64,000 nt of DNA, from the NCBI RefSeq assembly GCF_027111335.1, contig NZ_CP114288.1, positions 3,038,001-3,102,000 of the forward strand. Direction: 5' to 3'. Positions 43,151 to 50,854 of the stretch are shown in pieces; position 1 is the first letter of the stretch, and the number at the start of each line of letters is the position of its first letter. A program made the translations under genes and the position numbers. The notes under the pieces were generated by a model that had not been told where the DNA came from, made no database searches, and worked only from the letters and a program-made list of their open reading frames with translations. This stretch comes from Flavobacterium aquiphilum (GTDB taxonomy: Bacteria > Bacteroidota > Bacteroidia > Flavobacteriales > Flavobacteriaceae).

Positions 43151-43570
43151 TTAAGCAGATACAGTTTCTTTTGTTAAATTTCCATTTCCTTTAAAAGAAA
43201 TAGAAACTTTTACTGATTCTCCAGTTTGTGCCCCGATATCGAAATTATCAATATACGCATTAAACGTATAAATAAAATCACCTGTTTCTCCTGTAGTAAA
43301 CTCCATAGGAATTTCAGTACCAGCCAACTGCATATCCAATAAATCATCAGTTGTAATATGGGTTGTATCTCCTTCAGGCAACTTAGCCATCAAAACCTCA
43401 GTACTCCCCGAAATTGAATAATTAGAAGGAATAACAACCGTTCCATCTGTGTCTTTTGTAGCAATTTCTTCCAATTTAGAAGAAATAGTCAATTTACAAT
43501 TCGTAGCATGTAATGCCTTTTTGCTATTAAATTTGAATCGTAGCAATTTTCCTTGATAAAATATACTCAT
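43151..43570 (-). CDS. Major tail protein
   Basis: A 139-residue tail tube subunit of the TP901-1/SPP1 type: LLRFKFNSKKALHATNCKL, TKDTDGTVVIPSNYSISGS and SVKVSISFKGNGNLTKET match the beta-barrel fold with its long loops. It lies just before the chaperone genes and after the tail terminator gene in the morphogenesis order. Confidence 0.85.
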   Translation of the reverse strand: MSIFYQGKLLRFKFNSKKALHATNCKLTISSKLEEIATKDTDGTVVIPSNYSISGSTEVLMAKLPEGDTTHITTDDLLDMQLAGTEIPMEFTTGETGDFIYTFNAYIDNFDIGAQTGESVKVSISFKGNGNLTKETVSA

Positions 43571-43590
43571 CTCTTTATATTTTTTAATTA

Positions 43591-43959
43591 TTAAATTATA
43601 CTAAAATTTATTATTCCAGAAAACGTTGCCGTTTCCTCATTGTATTCTATCGATGATGATTGTAATAAAAATTTATCATCAATCAGATCGGTAAGCGTAT
43701 CGGTGAACTCACAACAAGCGTCGTAGCTTTCCATCCCAAACCAAAAATTTAATGTTACTATAACCTGACTTACATCTTTAGTTAAAGGTGTTCTTTCACT
43801 TAAAACATAAGTGGTTAACGGTAATGTATTTTCAATACTTGCTACTAATGGAAAAAGAAATAATTTTTCGTTACCATCAACGATACGCTGCATTACTGCT
43901 GTGAACTCAGGTAGATTTTTTAAATAATCTACAACCGATAATGATGTTTCTTTAAACAT
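43591..43959 (-). CDS. Tail terminator/completion protein
   Basis: A 122-residue protein in the place of the tail terminator (gpU-like, DUF3168 type), which caps the tube at the head end. It shows a helix-rich N-terminus (VDYLKNLPEFTAVMQRI), a strand with TLNFWFGMESYDACCEF and a short C-terminus. The family call rests on position and general form. It overlaps the gp10-like gene by 8 bp. Confidence 0.6.
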   Translation of the reverse strand: MFKETSLSVVDYLKNLPEFTAVMQRIVDGNEKLFLFPLVASIENTLPLTTYVLSERTPLTKDVSQVIVTLNFWFGMESYDACCEFTDTLTDLIDDKFLLQSSSIEYNEETATFSGIINFSII

Positions 43960-44518
43960 TTGTGCTTAGTTTGTCAATTCTACGTTGGATAAAAGCTGTA
44001 ATTCTTTTTTCTGCATCGGCTGTAACTTGAGCATTAGTAACATTAAAACCTTCTTTCATAAAATTAACACCGTCAACTCTACTAGAAATAACCCCAACTC
44101 TTTTATGAGTCACCCTAGATAATACTGATTTTGATCTACCTTTTAAAACCCCTTTTTTATGATATTTATTTGCATTTAAAGGATTTTGATAGATATTATG
44201 ACCTTGATCTACCATATGACCATACCAACCGTTATTATTACCTTTTACACGCGGCCCAACTAATATTGTTGGGTTTTCTTGCTTTCCAGTGATCGTACCG
44301 ATTGACTTTTCAAGATTACGTGGCTGTATTAATTTACCTCTGGCTTTGTGTGCTTTTTTAGAAACAGGAACAAAACTTTTAACCGCTTTAATAGTAGGAT
44401 TAGCCACTTGACGAAGGATAAGAAGTATTTCTTTTTTCTTGTCTTTGTCGTTGGAAAGCAGTTTTAACTTTTCCTGCAATTCCTTGAATCCTGTTATCTC
44501 AACTAATGGCCTACTCAT
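43952..44518 (-). CDS. HK97 gp10-like tail-completion/morphogenesis protein
   Basis: A 188-residue protein of the HK97-gp10 family: ELQEKLKLLSNDKDKKKEI at the start, AVKSFVPVSKKAHKARGKL, ILVGPRVKGNNNGWYGHMVDQG in the middle and a C-terminal ITAFIQRRIDKL helix. Members sit between the head closure ring and the tail terminator. The gene overlaps both neighbours by 8 bp, typical of tight late operons. Confidence 0.8.
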   Translation of the reverse strand: MSRPLVEITGFKELQEKLKLLSNDKDKKKEILLILRQVANPTIKAVKSFVPVSKKAHKARGKLIQPRNLEKSIGTITGKQENPTILVGPRVKGNNNGWYGHMVDQGHNIYQNPLNANKYHKKGVLKGRSKSVLSRVTHKRVGVISSRVDGVNFMKEGFNVTNAQVTADAEKRITAFIQRRIDKLSTNV

Positions 44519-44843
44519 ACAATTTGCATCTAATTTCGAGGTACTGTTTACGTCCGATTTCTATGATATGAAGGATTTCGAACTTTCGGTTTTCGTCGAT
44601 CAATATCAAAGCTGTTCCTTTCTCTTTTACCAATGGATTAAACCAAATAGTATAAGTACGTGACACCAAATGCTTTACTTTTCCGTCCACTTCCTCACCA
44701 CCGGATACATCTTTCATTGATGCAAAACATTCACTGATTACAGCTTCAGTAGAAACCTCAGAACATGTTTCCGTTTGCGATTTTATTTTTTGCACCAACT
44801 GAATTCTACGATCCATTTGGCCAATGAAAGTTTTACTATCCAT
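44511..44843 (-). CDS. Head closure protein (head-tail adaptor)
   Basis: A 110-residue protein of the SPP1 gp16/HK97 gp7-like closure family. It begins FIGQMDRRIQLVQK, has the SGGEEVDGKVKHLVSRTYTIWFN beta core and ends EIGRKQYLEIRC, all usual for this family. It closes the connector below the portal and binds the tail. Confidence 0.8.
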   Translation of the reverse strand: MDSKTFIGQMDRRIQLVQKIKSQTETCSEVSTEAVISECFASMKDVSGGEEVDGKVKHLVSRTYTIWFNPLVKEKGTALILIDENRKFEILHIIEIGRKQYLEIRCKLYE

Positions 44844-44846
44844 GAT

Positions 44847-45404
44847 TTAGAATTTTCGGTAAGGTCGAAGCAAGTTTAACGAGGCCGCATTGTTGCCATT
44901 TCCATCTTCACGGAAAACGTACAAACTGGATAACTGCAAACGAATTGCTTGCAAAATAGGTTTTGGACACGCAGCCGCATCAAATCCCTGTGCAATTGTA
45001 ATTATTACCGCATCGTCACGTTCTGCCGTTTCCGGCATGGATACAAAATAAATATCGAAACACTCAATTGTATTTGATTTACGTAACTTGTATTGATCAG
45101 AAGGTAACAGCGTTAATATCGTAGCACCAGGTGCATAATATTCAATCTTTGTGATAACGTCATTCTCATAATTTCGCTCGAAAGTAATAGGCGAAAAAAA
45201 CTTACTCGCTTCCATAACAAAATCTCTTTTTGAAATGGAACGGTTTAAATAATTTTCACACGCAAATTGAGCACTAACATTGTATTCAGTAATTAGATCA
45301 TCTTCATACGTAAGATCATCACTCACTTTGCATTGTTTTTTGGCTTGCGCCAAAGTCAAAAGCGGTGTATCTATTTTCTTAGCTATATAAGAATGAGTTA
45401 CCAT
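44847..45404 (-). CDS. Head-tail connector protein (gp6-like)
   Basis: A 185-residue helical protein with LLTLAQAKKQCKVSDDLTYEDDLI at the start and YLNRSISKRDFVM, then AAACPKPILQAIRLQLSSLY near the end, typical of the HK97 gp6/SPP1 gp15 adaptor, which forms a ring below the portal. It lies between the Ala-rich repeat protein and the head closure gene. Confidence 0.82.
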   Translation of the reverse strand: MVTHSYIAKKIDTPLLTLAQAKKQCKVSDDLTYEDDLITEYNVSAQFACENYLNRSISKRDFVMEASKFFSPITFERNYENDVITKIEYYAPGATILTLLPSDQYKLRKSNTIECFDIYFVSMPETAERDDAVIITIAQGFDAAACPKPILQAIRLQLSSLYVFREDGNGNNAASLNLLRPYRKF

Positions 45405-45416
45405 AGGATTGTATTT

Positions 45417-45926
45417 TTATGCGTTATTATCGATCTTGAAATAACCAGCTTCGTCGAGTTCTCTCGCTTGCAATTCAGGAAATTCCGCTTCCTCACCAAC
45501 ATTGTAACCTAAATTAAAACGCCCTGTAGGAGAAACAATAAATTTTCCTTTTAACATTTTATCTTTTGGTTTTGAAGTTGTTGAACCTGTATTCGGTTTC
45601 AAAGCAGTTTCGTAAGCCAATTTAGCTTCATCAAAAGCCGTTTGAGCCGCTTGCTTTTCTTCAGGCGTTGGAAGGTCTTTAATTGCATTCAAAGCAGATT
45701 CAGCAGTTTCAAAAGTAGTTTGAATAGTTTCCTTATCTTCAGGAGTTGAAATATCTGTTAAACTATCTAAAGCCAATTTTGCATCATCAAAAACTTTTTG
45801 AGCTGCTTCTTTTTCCTCTACAGAAGCCGTTTCCGTTATCGCATTTAAAGCAGCCTCAGCCGTTTCAAAATTTGATTTTAACACATCCACCGATACAGCG
45901 GATGTGTTAGTACTTTTTTTACTCAT
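45417..45926 (-). CDS. Phage head-region protein with 26-residue repeats
   Basis: A 169-residue protein. Residues about 13-107 are 3.5 copies of a 26-residue helical repeat (FETAEAALNAI / FDDAKLALDSL, with T-P-E-E-K linkers), rich in Ala and Glu. A Ser/Thr/Lys linker follows, then a small C-terminal domain (KGKFIVSPTGRFNLGYNVGE, ARELDEAGYFKI) that recurs in other Bacteroidota phages. Located right after the capsid gene, it may decorate or scaffold the head; this is inference. Confidence 0.65.
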   Translation of the reverse strand: MSKKSTNTSAVSVDVLKSNFETAEAALNAITETASVEEKEAAQKVFDDAKLALDSLTDISTPEDKETIQTTFETAESALNAIKDLPTPEEKQAAQTAFDEAKLAYETALKPNTGSTTSKPKDKMLKGKFIVSPTGRFNLGYNVGEEAEFPELQARELDEAGYFKIDNNA

Positions 45927-45957
45927 TTCATTGAAAGTATTACACTTAAGCCAAAGC

Positions 45958-47277
45958 TTAAGCAGTTAACAAGTCTTTAATCACAGTGAATGCTTTTGGT
46001 TGTTTTACCAAAACATCTAAGAAAACATTCACGATGATTTCAATATATCCTTCTTTTTTTCTTGACATATTATCTACCGTAATATCCATGAAACCCCATT
46101 GACCAACAATTAATTGAGAGAAATCCCCAAAAATAGCAGCCGAACAAACACCACTTGCAGTACCTTTAGTCAAATTTGAAGGAACATGATTTGAAGCTGT
46201 AAATGGATATCCATTCACTGAACCATCGGCCGCCATCAAATAAGTTGGGTAACCATCTACCTGAGTCGTAGTTTTTAGTTTTCCACGAACTTTTGGGTTT
46301 GATAAATACTGTAATTTTGCACTGTTTGCGTTTTCAACAAAAACAGCTGTTTCCATTGCTACAACATTACCATATGTTGGAGCTAAACCATTTGTTCCAC
46401 CAGCAACAGAGTTGGTTCCTGAAACATTCAAAATACCAATTGGCTGTCCTGTTCCTGAACCGTTGATCGCTGCCAAATCAATTGCATTTGCAACAATTGT
46501 ACGAATCTCAGACATAGTATAATTTTCCATATCTATAGATGATTGCATAATGTTTTGCAATGAAATAGGCACCGCTACCGCTAAACGGATAGGTTTCATT
46601 GTTTTGCTTGAATATGCATTTTTTGTATTAGCAACTTCAGCATCTTCACCCTCCCATGTAGCCGCAATTCCACCATCGTTTACAGGGAATTTTAAATCAC
46701 CTTGTAAACCTGTCAAGAAAATAGCTCCCAATTTCTCAACAACAGGTTGTGGGCGTAACTTGTCGATAACCGGTTGAATTTCGGTTGCTACCAAATTACC
46801 ACCATATCCACCCGAATCACCTGTTACGGTTTGACCATCGGCACGAGTTTCCATTTGAACGCTTCGGCTATCAAATAAAGGAACCGCAATTCCAGAAATA
46901 GGGATTCCGGCACGTTTTGCCATTTCTACAGTTGCTGTATGCACTTCCAACTCAGCGCCTTCAAGCGAACCATTTGCCATTTGTGAACGAATAGCACGGT
47001 TTAATGAGAACACTTTTTTAGGTGTATTTCTTTGTTCCTGATTTTCAGGAGTAAAAGAAGTTGGCTGTGAACCCTCCAATGAACGAAGATTTGTTTCGAA
47101 AGCTTCGGCATCTTTAATTTGCCCATCCAAACTTTCAATTTCTGTTTGCAATGCACGAAACGAAGTTGTTTCGGTTTCGTTCAAATTTCTTTTTTCAGCA
47201 GTTGCTGTGTTGTGCAACGCTCTTTGAGCTTCAATCTTTTGAGCTCGTTCTTGTTTTAATTCTGCCGATTTTTTCAT
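45958..47277 (-). CDS. HK97-fold major capsid protein
   Basis: A 439-residue capsid subunit. The N-terminal 100 residues are a charged coiled-coil delta domain (acting as scaffold and cut off by the protease), then the mature HK97 fold with AGIPISGIAVPLFD near the E-loop, KFPVNDGGIAATWEGEDAEVANT, AINGSGTGQPIGIL (P-domain) and GDFSQLIVGQWGFMDI toward the end. It directly follows the protease gene in transcription order. Confidence 0.92.
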   Translation of the reverse strand: MKKSAELKQERAQKIEAQRALHNTATAEKRNLNETETTSFRALQTEIESLDGQIKDAEAFETNLRSLEGSQPTSFTPENQEQRNTPKKVFSLNRAIRSQMANGSLEGAELEVHTATVEMAKRAGIPISGIAVPLFDSRSVQMETRADGQTVTGDSGGYGGNLVATEIQPVIDKLRPQPVVEKLGAIFLTGLQGDLKFPVNDGGIAATWEGEDAEVANTKNAYSSKTMKPIRLAVAVPISLQNIMQSSIDMENYTMSEIRTIVANAIDLAAINGSGTGQPIGILNVSGTNSVAGGTNGLAPTYGNVVAMETAVFVENANSAKLQYLSNPKVRGKLKTTTQVDGYPTYLMAADGSVNGYPFTASNHVPSNLTKGTASGVCSAAIFGDFSQLIVGQWGFMDITVDNMSRKKEGYIEIIVNVFLDVLVKQPKAFTVIKDLLTA

Positions 47278-47283
47278 ACAGCC

Positions 47284-47946
47284 TTATAAATTTGAGTTAA
47301 TAATTAATTGAGCTTCAAAAGCGTTGAGCTCTTTTTCGTTGTCTGAACGTGCTTCGACAGGCTCAGCATTTTCAGTAGTTTTATTTTTTTCCTGATAAGC
47401 AGTTAAGCTTCTTTTTACGACTTCAGTATCAGTATACGCCGGATATGTTACAGGGGCAACATCATATAAAATTTTAAATCGAACAATTTCACGAAGAGGC
47501 AATTCACCATCAACTTCATGCCAAATTTGTTCTTCTATATCAAATGCAAATGAAGATTGTGTTACATCACCCATTTCAATTGCATTTTCTAAATCACGTG
47601 CATATTGCCTATCAGGAGTTACGTAAGAATATTTTAATCCAATATCATCAACTGATAGAGTTAATGTCCCTTTTCTTTTAAAACAACGTGCCAATATATA
47701 ATTTGGATTATGATTAAAAAGACAACGCACATCATCATTCAACACATCATCACATGCACCAGTTCTTATTTTTTCACGAAACCAATTACCTATTACAGTT
47801 TCACTATTGAACTTACATGCATAACCTTCAATAACTGAAGGCGAATCTTCGACAGATGCATCACGTTTTGCCATTCTTACTTCAGAAGAAAAAAAACGTC
47901 TCTCAGCAGTTTCGCTAATATTTTGGATATAATCTTTATTTTCCAT
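47284..47946 (-). CDS. HK97-family prohead protease
   Basis: A 220-residue serine protease that cuts the capsid delta domain during head maturation. The catalytic His is in RCLFNHNPNYIL and the Ser is in TQSSFAFDI; EGYACKFNSET at the start is the usual entry strand. It overlaps the end of the portal gene by 11 bp. Confidence 0.9.
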   Translation of the reverse strand: MENKDYIQNISETAERRFFSSEVRMAKRDASVEDSPSVIEGYACKFNSETVIGNWFREKIRTGACDDVLNDDVRCLFNHNPNYILARCFKRKGTLTLSVDDIGLKYSYVTPDRQYARDLENAIEMGDVTQSSFAFDIEEQIWHEVDGELPLREIVRFKILYDVAPVTYPAYTDTEVVKRSLTAYQEKNKTTENAEPVEARSDNEKELNAFEAQLIINSNL

Positions 47947-49168
47947 TTTTTCTGTCTTTTAAATTTTGTTCAATTTGTGATTCCGTGAAAGTATTTACAG
48001 GTGTTAAAAACTCATTCAACATATCAGGACCATCGTTCATATCTTCTTTTTGTCGACCTTCTTGCCTGCTTATAATTCCACTTAGTACATATCTACATAT
48101 AGCCTCAGCACGAGTTTTCATATCAGCTCTTAACAAAGCATCGATATTCCCACGCACATAGTAGCCGGAACTTAATTCTTTGCTTGTGAATAGTTTTTTG
48201 GCATATTCCTGCTCGATATTTGTGATTAACGGCTGAATCGTATCGGACACATGGTCCAATGATTGCTGTTCGATATTGTTATTGGTAGATTGTTGTAAGG
48301 ACTTAATTTTGTGAGGCGCAATATTGAAGAAACGTGCAATTTCCTCAACTGAAAATCTTTGCGTTGCAATTATTTCCATTTCCTGAGGCGTAATCGTAAT
48401 TGATTTCCACTTTAAACCCTCGTCCAAAACCGCTACACGGGTTGGGTCTTTTTCAGAAAAAGCCTGTTTTACACCAGCAACTATTTGAGGTTTTCCTTCT
48501 GAAATTATTTTATCCGTTTCAAGAACTCCCTGACGAACACCTTTGTTTGCGAAATTTGTTGCAGAATAGGTTTGCGTTTCAATAGCCAATCCCAATTGTT
48601 GTGCACCATACGTAATTGCACCAACCCCGACAATTCCGTCATGGGAAAAGTTTTTCCAGTGCAGTACTTCGGACGCTAAAAGCGATTGTGAAAACCCTTG
48701 TACATCGTAAAGTAATTCACCATTTTTGATTCGGATATCACGAACTTTATCCCAATTGATAAAATCAGTTGAAACCGGATTCCCTTTTACATCGTAATTT
48801 ATTTTTGCCAATGCATTTCCACGCAACAATAGCGATACTGCCATTGTTTTACGGAAAATAAAGGTTGTCATTAAGGAGTTTGGCGCAACGGCAACCAAAA
48901 GCTGTGCCGGGTGATTAGGTTGTGAGATTCGGTTATTATTTACTTTTTGGTTAACCGAAAAAGGTATTTTTGCAATATCATTTGAGATTTGTTCTACTGC
49001 GTTGTAAACTGCTGATATTGTAAGAGAAGTTTTATAGTTTATCTTTGTCGTTCCACCATTACCCAAAGAAAAGAAACCTCCAAAACCGCCCAAATAAGAA
49101 CCGTCTGAGGTTGCACTTCTTTTTACTGAAGGGCTGAACATATCGACAAAAGCACCGTTTAAACTCAT
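47936..49168 (-). CDS. HK97-family phage portal protein
   Basis: A 410-residue portal that forms the dodecameric DNA entry ring. Motifs: TSLTISAVYNAVEQISNDIAK (start of the clip/wing), LLLRGNALAKINYD, VLHWKNFSHDGIVGVG, RFSVEEIARFFNIAPHKI and the C-terminal crown region ISRQEGRQKEDM. It is the first gene of the head operon and has a long upstream leader with a repeated palindrome at 49212-49235. Confidence 0.92.
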   Translation of the reverse strand: MSLNGAFVDMFSPSVKRSATSDGSYLGGFGGFFSLGNGGTTKINYKTSLTISAVYNAVEQISNDIAKIPFSVNQKVNNNRISQPNHPAQLLVAVAPNSLMTTFIFRKTMAVSLLLRGNALAKINYDVKGNPVSTDFINWDKVRDIRIKNGELLYDVQGFSQSLLASEVLHWKNFSHDGIVGVGAITYGAQQLGLAIETQTYSATNFANKGVRQGVLETDKIISEGKPQIVAGVKQAFSEKDPTRVAVLDEGLKWKSITITPQEMEIIATQRFSVEEIARFFNIAPHKIKSLQQSTNNNIEQQSLDHVSDTIQPLITNIEQEYAKKLFTSKELSSGYYVRGNIDALLRADMKTRAEAICRYVLSGIISRQEGRQKEDMNDGPDMLNEFLTPVNTFTESQIEQNLKDRKNGK

Positions 49169-49211
49169 TTTACCTTTAAATTATTGGGTAAAATTATGTT
49201 TAAGACAGTGC

Positions 49212-49235
49212 TTAAATGGTTAAATTATTTAACTT
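49212..49235. promoter_or_regulatory. Repeated palindrome, copy 2 (portal promoter region)
   Basis: Exact 24-bp match to 42301-42324, centred on palindrome GTTAAAT-T-ATTTAAC, 44 bp before the portal ATG. Its repeat in front of a second late unit makes a shared control site likely. Confidence 0.55.
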
Positions 49236-49393
49236 TTAATCTTGTGTATACACAATAGAAATTGCATCACCAAAAACAAGTGAAACAATAGCCTAATAAA
49301 TATGTATATTTAAGTTATAAACAACAAATGTTTGTTATTTTTACATTTAAAAAAGGTGTTATTTATTAAAACTAACATATATTTGTAAAAAAA

Positions 49394-49416
49394 TAACCCG
49401 CCTATAAGACGGGTTA
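49394..49416 (-). terminator. Terminator between terminase unit and head unit
   Basis: Stem TAACCCG (49394-49400) / CGGGTTA (49410-49416), with an A run on the left giving a U tract in minus-strand RNA. It lies 14 bp after the 35-residue frame and would end the terminase transcript. Confidence 0.7.
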
Positions 49417-49429
49417 CTTTACTAAGAGG

Positions 49430-49537
49430 TTACTTTTTCTTTTGTTCTTTTATTGTCCGATATATTATCTCTAATATACCAAAAACATTAAAAACAATTC
49501 CTGAAATAGTTAACCAATTTTCTGGATTGCACTCCAT
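49430..49537 (-). CDS. 35-residue phage membrane peptide
   Basis: A short frame with an acidic N-terminus (MECNPENW), one membrane helix (residues 8-26) and a Lys-rich end, just before a terminator. The helix, charge pattern and terminator support a real gene, though it is very short. No function is known. Confidence 0.45.
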   Translation of the reverse strand: MECNPENWLTISGIVFNVFGILEIIYRTIKEQKKK

Positions 49538-49900
49538 AACATTTGATTTACAAACCACAGTTGGACCTGTGGTTTTGTTATTTACAAAGGTTACTAATTA
49601 ATGCGGTTTTTAAAAGTCAAACTTATTCACAATAGACGGTATTTCTTAACAAAAAACAACAAAATAAAGATTTTTCATTCAAAATATAAAACACTGTAAA
49701 TCAATGTTTTAAAGTATTTTTAAAAGCGTAAACCGTTAAAATATATTGGATTGTTAACTCATTAACTCATAATATATCGTTGCAGACGATGGTTTTTCCT
49801 GTTTGATACACTTTTTCAAACACCATAAACCATTTTTTTTGATTTATAAAAGCCATTTATTTTTATTTTGTTAGTGTAGTTGCTTCGTAACTCGCAATGA
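49538..49900. other. Gene-free gap with two hairpins in the late region
   Basis: About 360 bp between two small minus-strand frames. It holds an 8-bp inverted repeat (AACCACAG 49553-49560 / CTGTGGTT 49567-49574) and a long plus-strand hairpin with a T tract at 49789-49840, listed separately. Otherwise it is AT-rich, with no frame of note. Confidence 0.5.
49789..49840 (+). terminator. Plus-strand terminator-like hairpin
   Basis: Outer arms ATGGTTT / AAACCAT and inner arms GTTTGA / TCAAAC form one long imperfect stem (49789-49833) followed by eight T on the plus strand. All neighbouring genes are on the minus strand, so it may end an antisense or small RNA, or it may be a chance structure. Confidence 0.45.
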
Positions 49901-50053
49901 CTAAAATTTATAATACCATTCATCATTATTTTTTTCGAAGGTGTATTTTAATTTTTCTACTGCAACCGTTACAGTTTCGGGTTGGTAGGTTTTAGGTTTT
50001 GGGAGTAGTTTTATTGCTTTGGCTAGATTTTCGGCTTTAAGATTTTCTGACAT
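49901..50053 (-). CDS. 50-residue phage protein
   Basis: A frame with a helical, Lys/Ala-rich N-terminus (MSENLKAENLAKAIKLLPKP) and a C-terminal EKLKYTFEKNNDEWYYKF. It lies 19 bp after the upstream gene and follows normal phage spacing. No family is recognised. Confidence 0.5.
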   Translation of the reverse strand: MSENLKAENLAKAIKLLPKPKTYQPETVTVAVEKLKYTFEKNNDEWYYKF

Positions 50054-50072
50054 GGTAATTAATTATCAATAG

Positions 50073-50378
50073 TTAATTATTAATTGTTAATTCCTCACCG
50101 GTTAAAGCAAAATATAGGTTTTGGAGTTGGTGGACGTATTTTATACCTGTAGGAGTTGGCATATCATATAAAATCCATTTCGTAGCCCAATGGTTATGAT
50201 CAAATTTTAATTTTTCTATCCAATTTTCAGTTAACGGAATTGGCTCAGCTTGCCAAATTCCAAAATATTCTATATCAAAAATAATATTTCCGTTTCTTAA
50301 TAATTCTAAAACAGGAATAATCTTTTTTGAATATTTATCAATAAATAAATTTCCAATTCTTAAATCTGTCACTTTCAT
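50073..50378 (-). CDS. Phage hypothetical protein
   Basis: A 101-residue protein that begins KVTDLRIGNLF and ends QLQNLYFALTGEELTI. This start/end pattern, as I recall it, is common in short proteins of Bacteroidota phages. Function unknown. It is 2 bp from the preceding membrane protein. Confidence 0.7.
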   Translation of the reverse strand: MKVTDLRIGNLFIDKYSKKIIPVLELLRNGNIIFDIEYFGIWQAEPIPLTENWIEKLKFDHNHWATKWILYDMPTPTGIKYVHQLQNLYFALTGEELTINN

Positions 50379-50380
50379 AA

Positions 50381-50569
50381 TTACTCTATTTTTTTATTGT
50401 TTTTAACTTCTGATTTTATGTAAAAGAATCCGGTTACTAATTCGATTATGATTAACGCTAATACCAAAATGTACCGAATAGGATTTTTGGATATGAAATT
50501 GAATTCATATAAATAACTTGTGGCCAGCGCCAATAGGAATGTGATTAAAATTGCTGCTATTATTTTCAT
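50381..50569 (-). CDS. Small phage membrane protein
   Basis: A 62-residue protein with two membrane helices (residues 2-20 and 32-52) and a Lys-rich end. Its start overlaps the preceding gene by 4 bp. It is part of the run after the large terminase; the role is unknown. Confidence 0.6.
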   Translation of the reverse strand: MKIIAAILITFLLALATSYLYEFNFISKNPIRYILVLALIIIELVTGFFYIKSEVKNNKKIE

Positions 50570-50832
50570 CGGTTTGTTTTTTTGCTATAATAATTTGATG
50601 TTACTTTAAATGAGTTGAAATCGGAATAACGGTATTCGCCAAATAATGAATGATATAATTCATTGACACCATCAAAACATTGTTTATTTGACTTGTGGTT
50701 TTTTAATTCTGAAAAATAGTGTAAATAGAAACCTGTTGTTGTTGACAGTTTTCGCATTAATTCAATTTTTTTTTCTAATTGTTCGATTCGGATTCGAAAC
50801 GCATTTTCTTCGGCGGGTGTCGATGTGCTCAT
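50566..50832 (-). CDS. Small phage coiled-coil protein
   Basis: An 88-residue protein. Its start (ENAFRIRIEQLEKKIELMRKL) is a coiled coil and the rest is Tyr-rich. It lies 22 bp after the large terminase gene. No family is recognised. Confidence 0.55.
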   Translation of the reverse strand: MSTSTPAEENAFRIRIEQLEKKIELMRKLSTTTGFYLHYFSELKNHKSNKQCFDGVNELYHSLFGEYRYSDFNSFKVTSNYYSKKTNR

Positions 50833-50854
50833 AATTTTATTTTACTTTTTTTGA

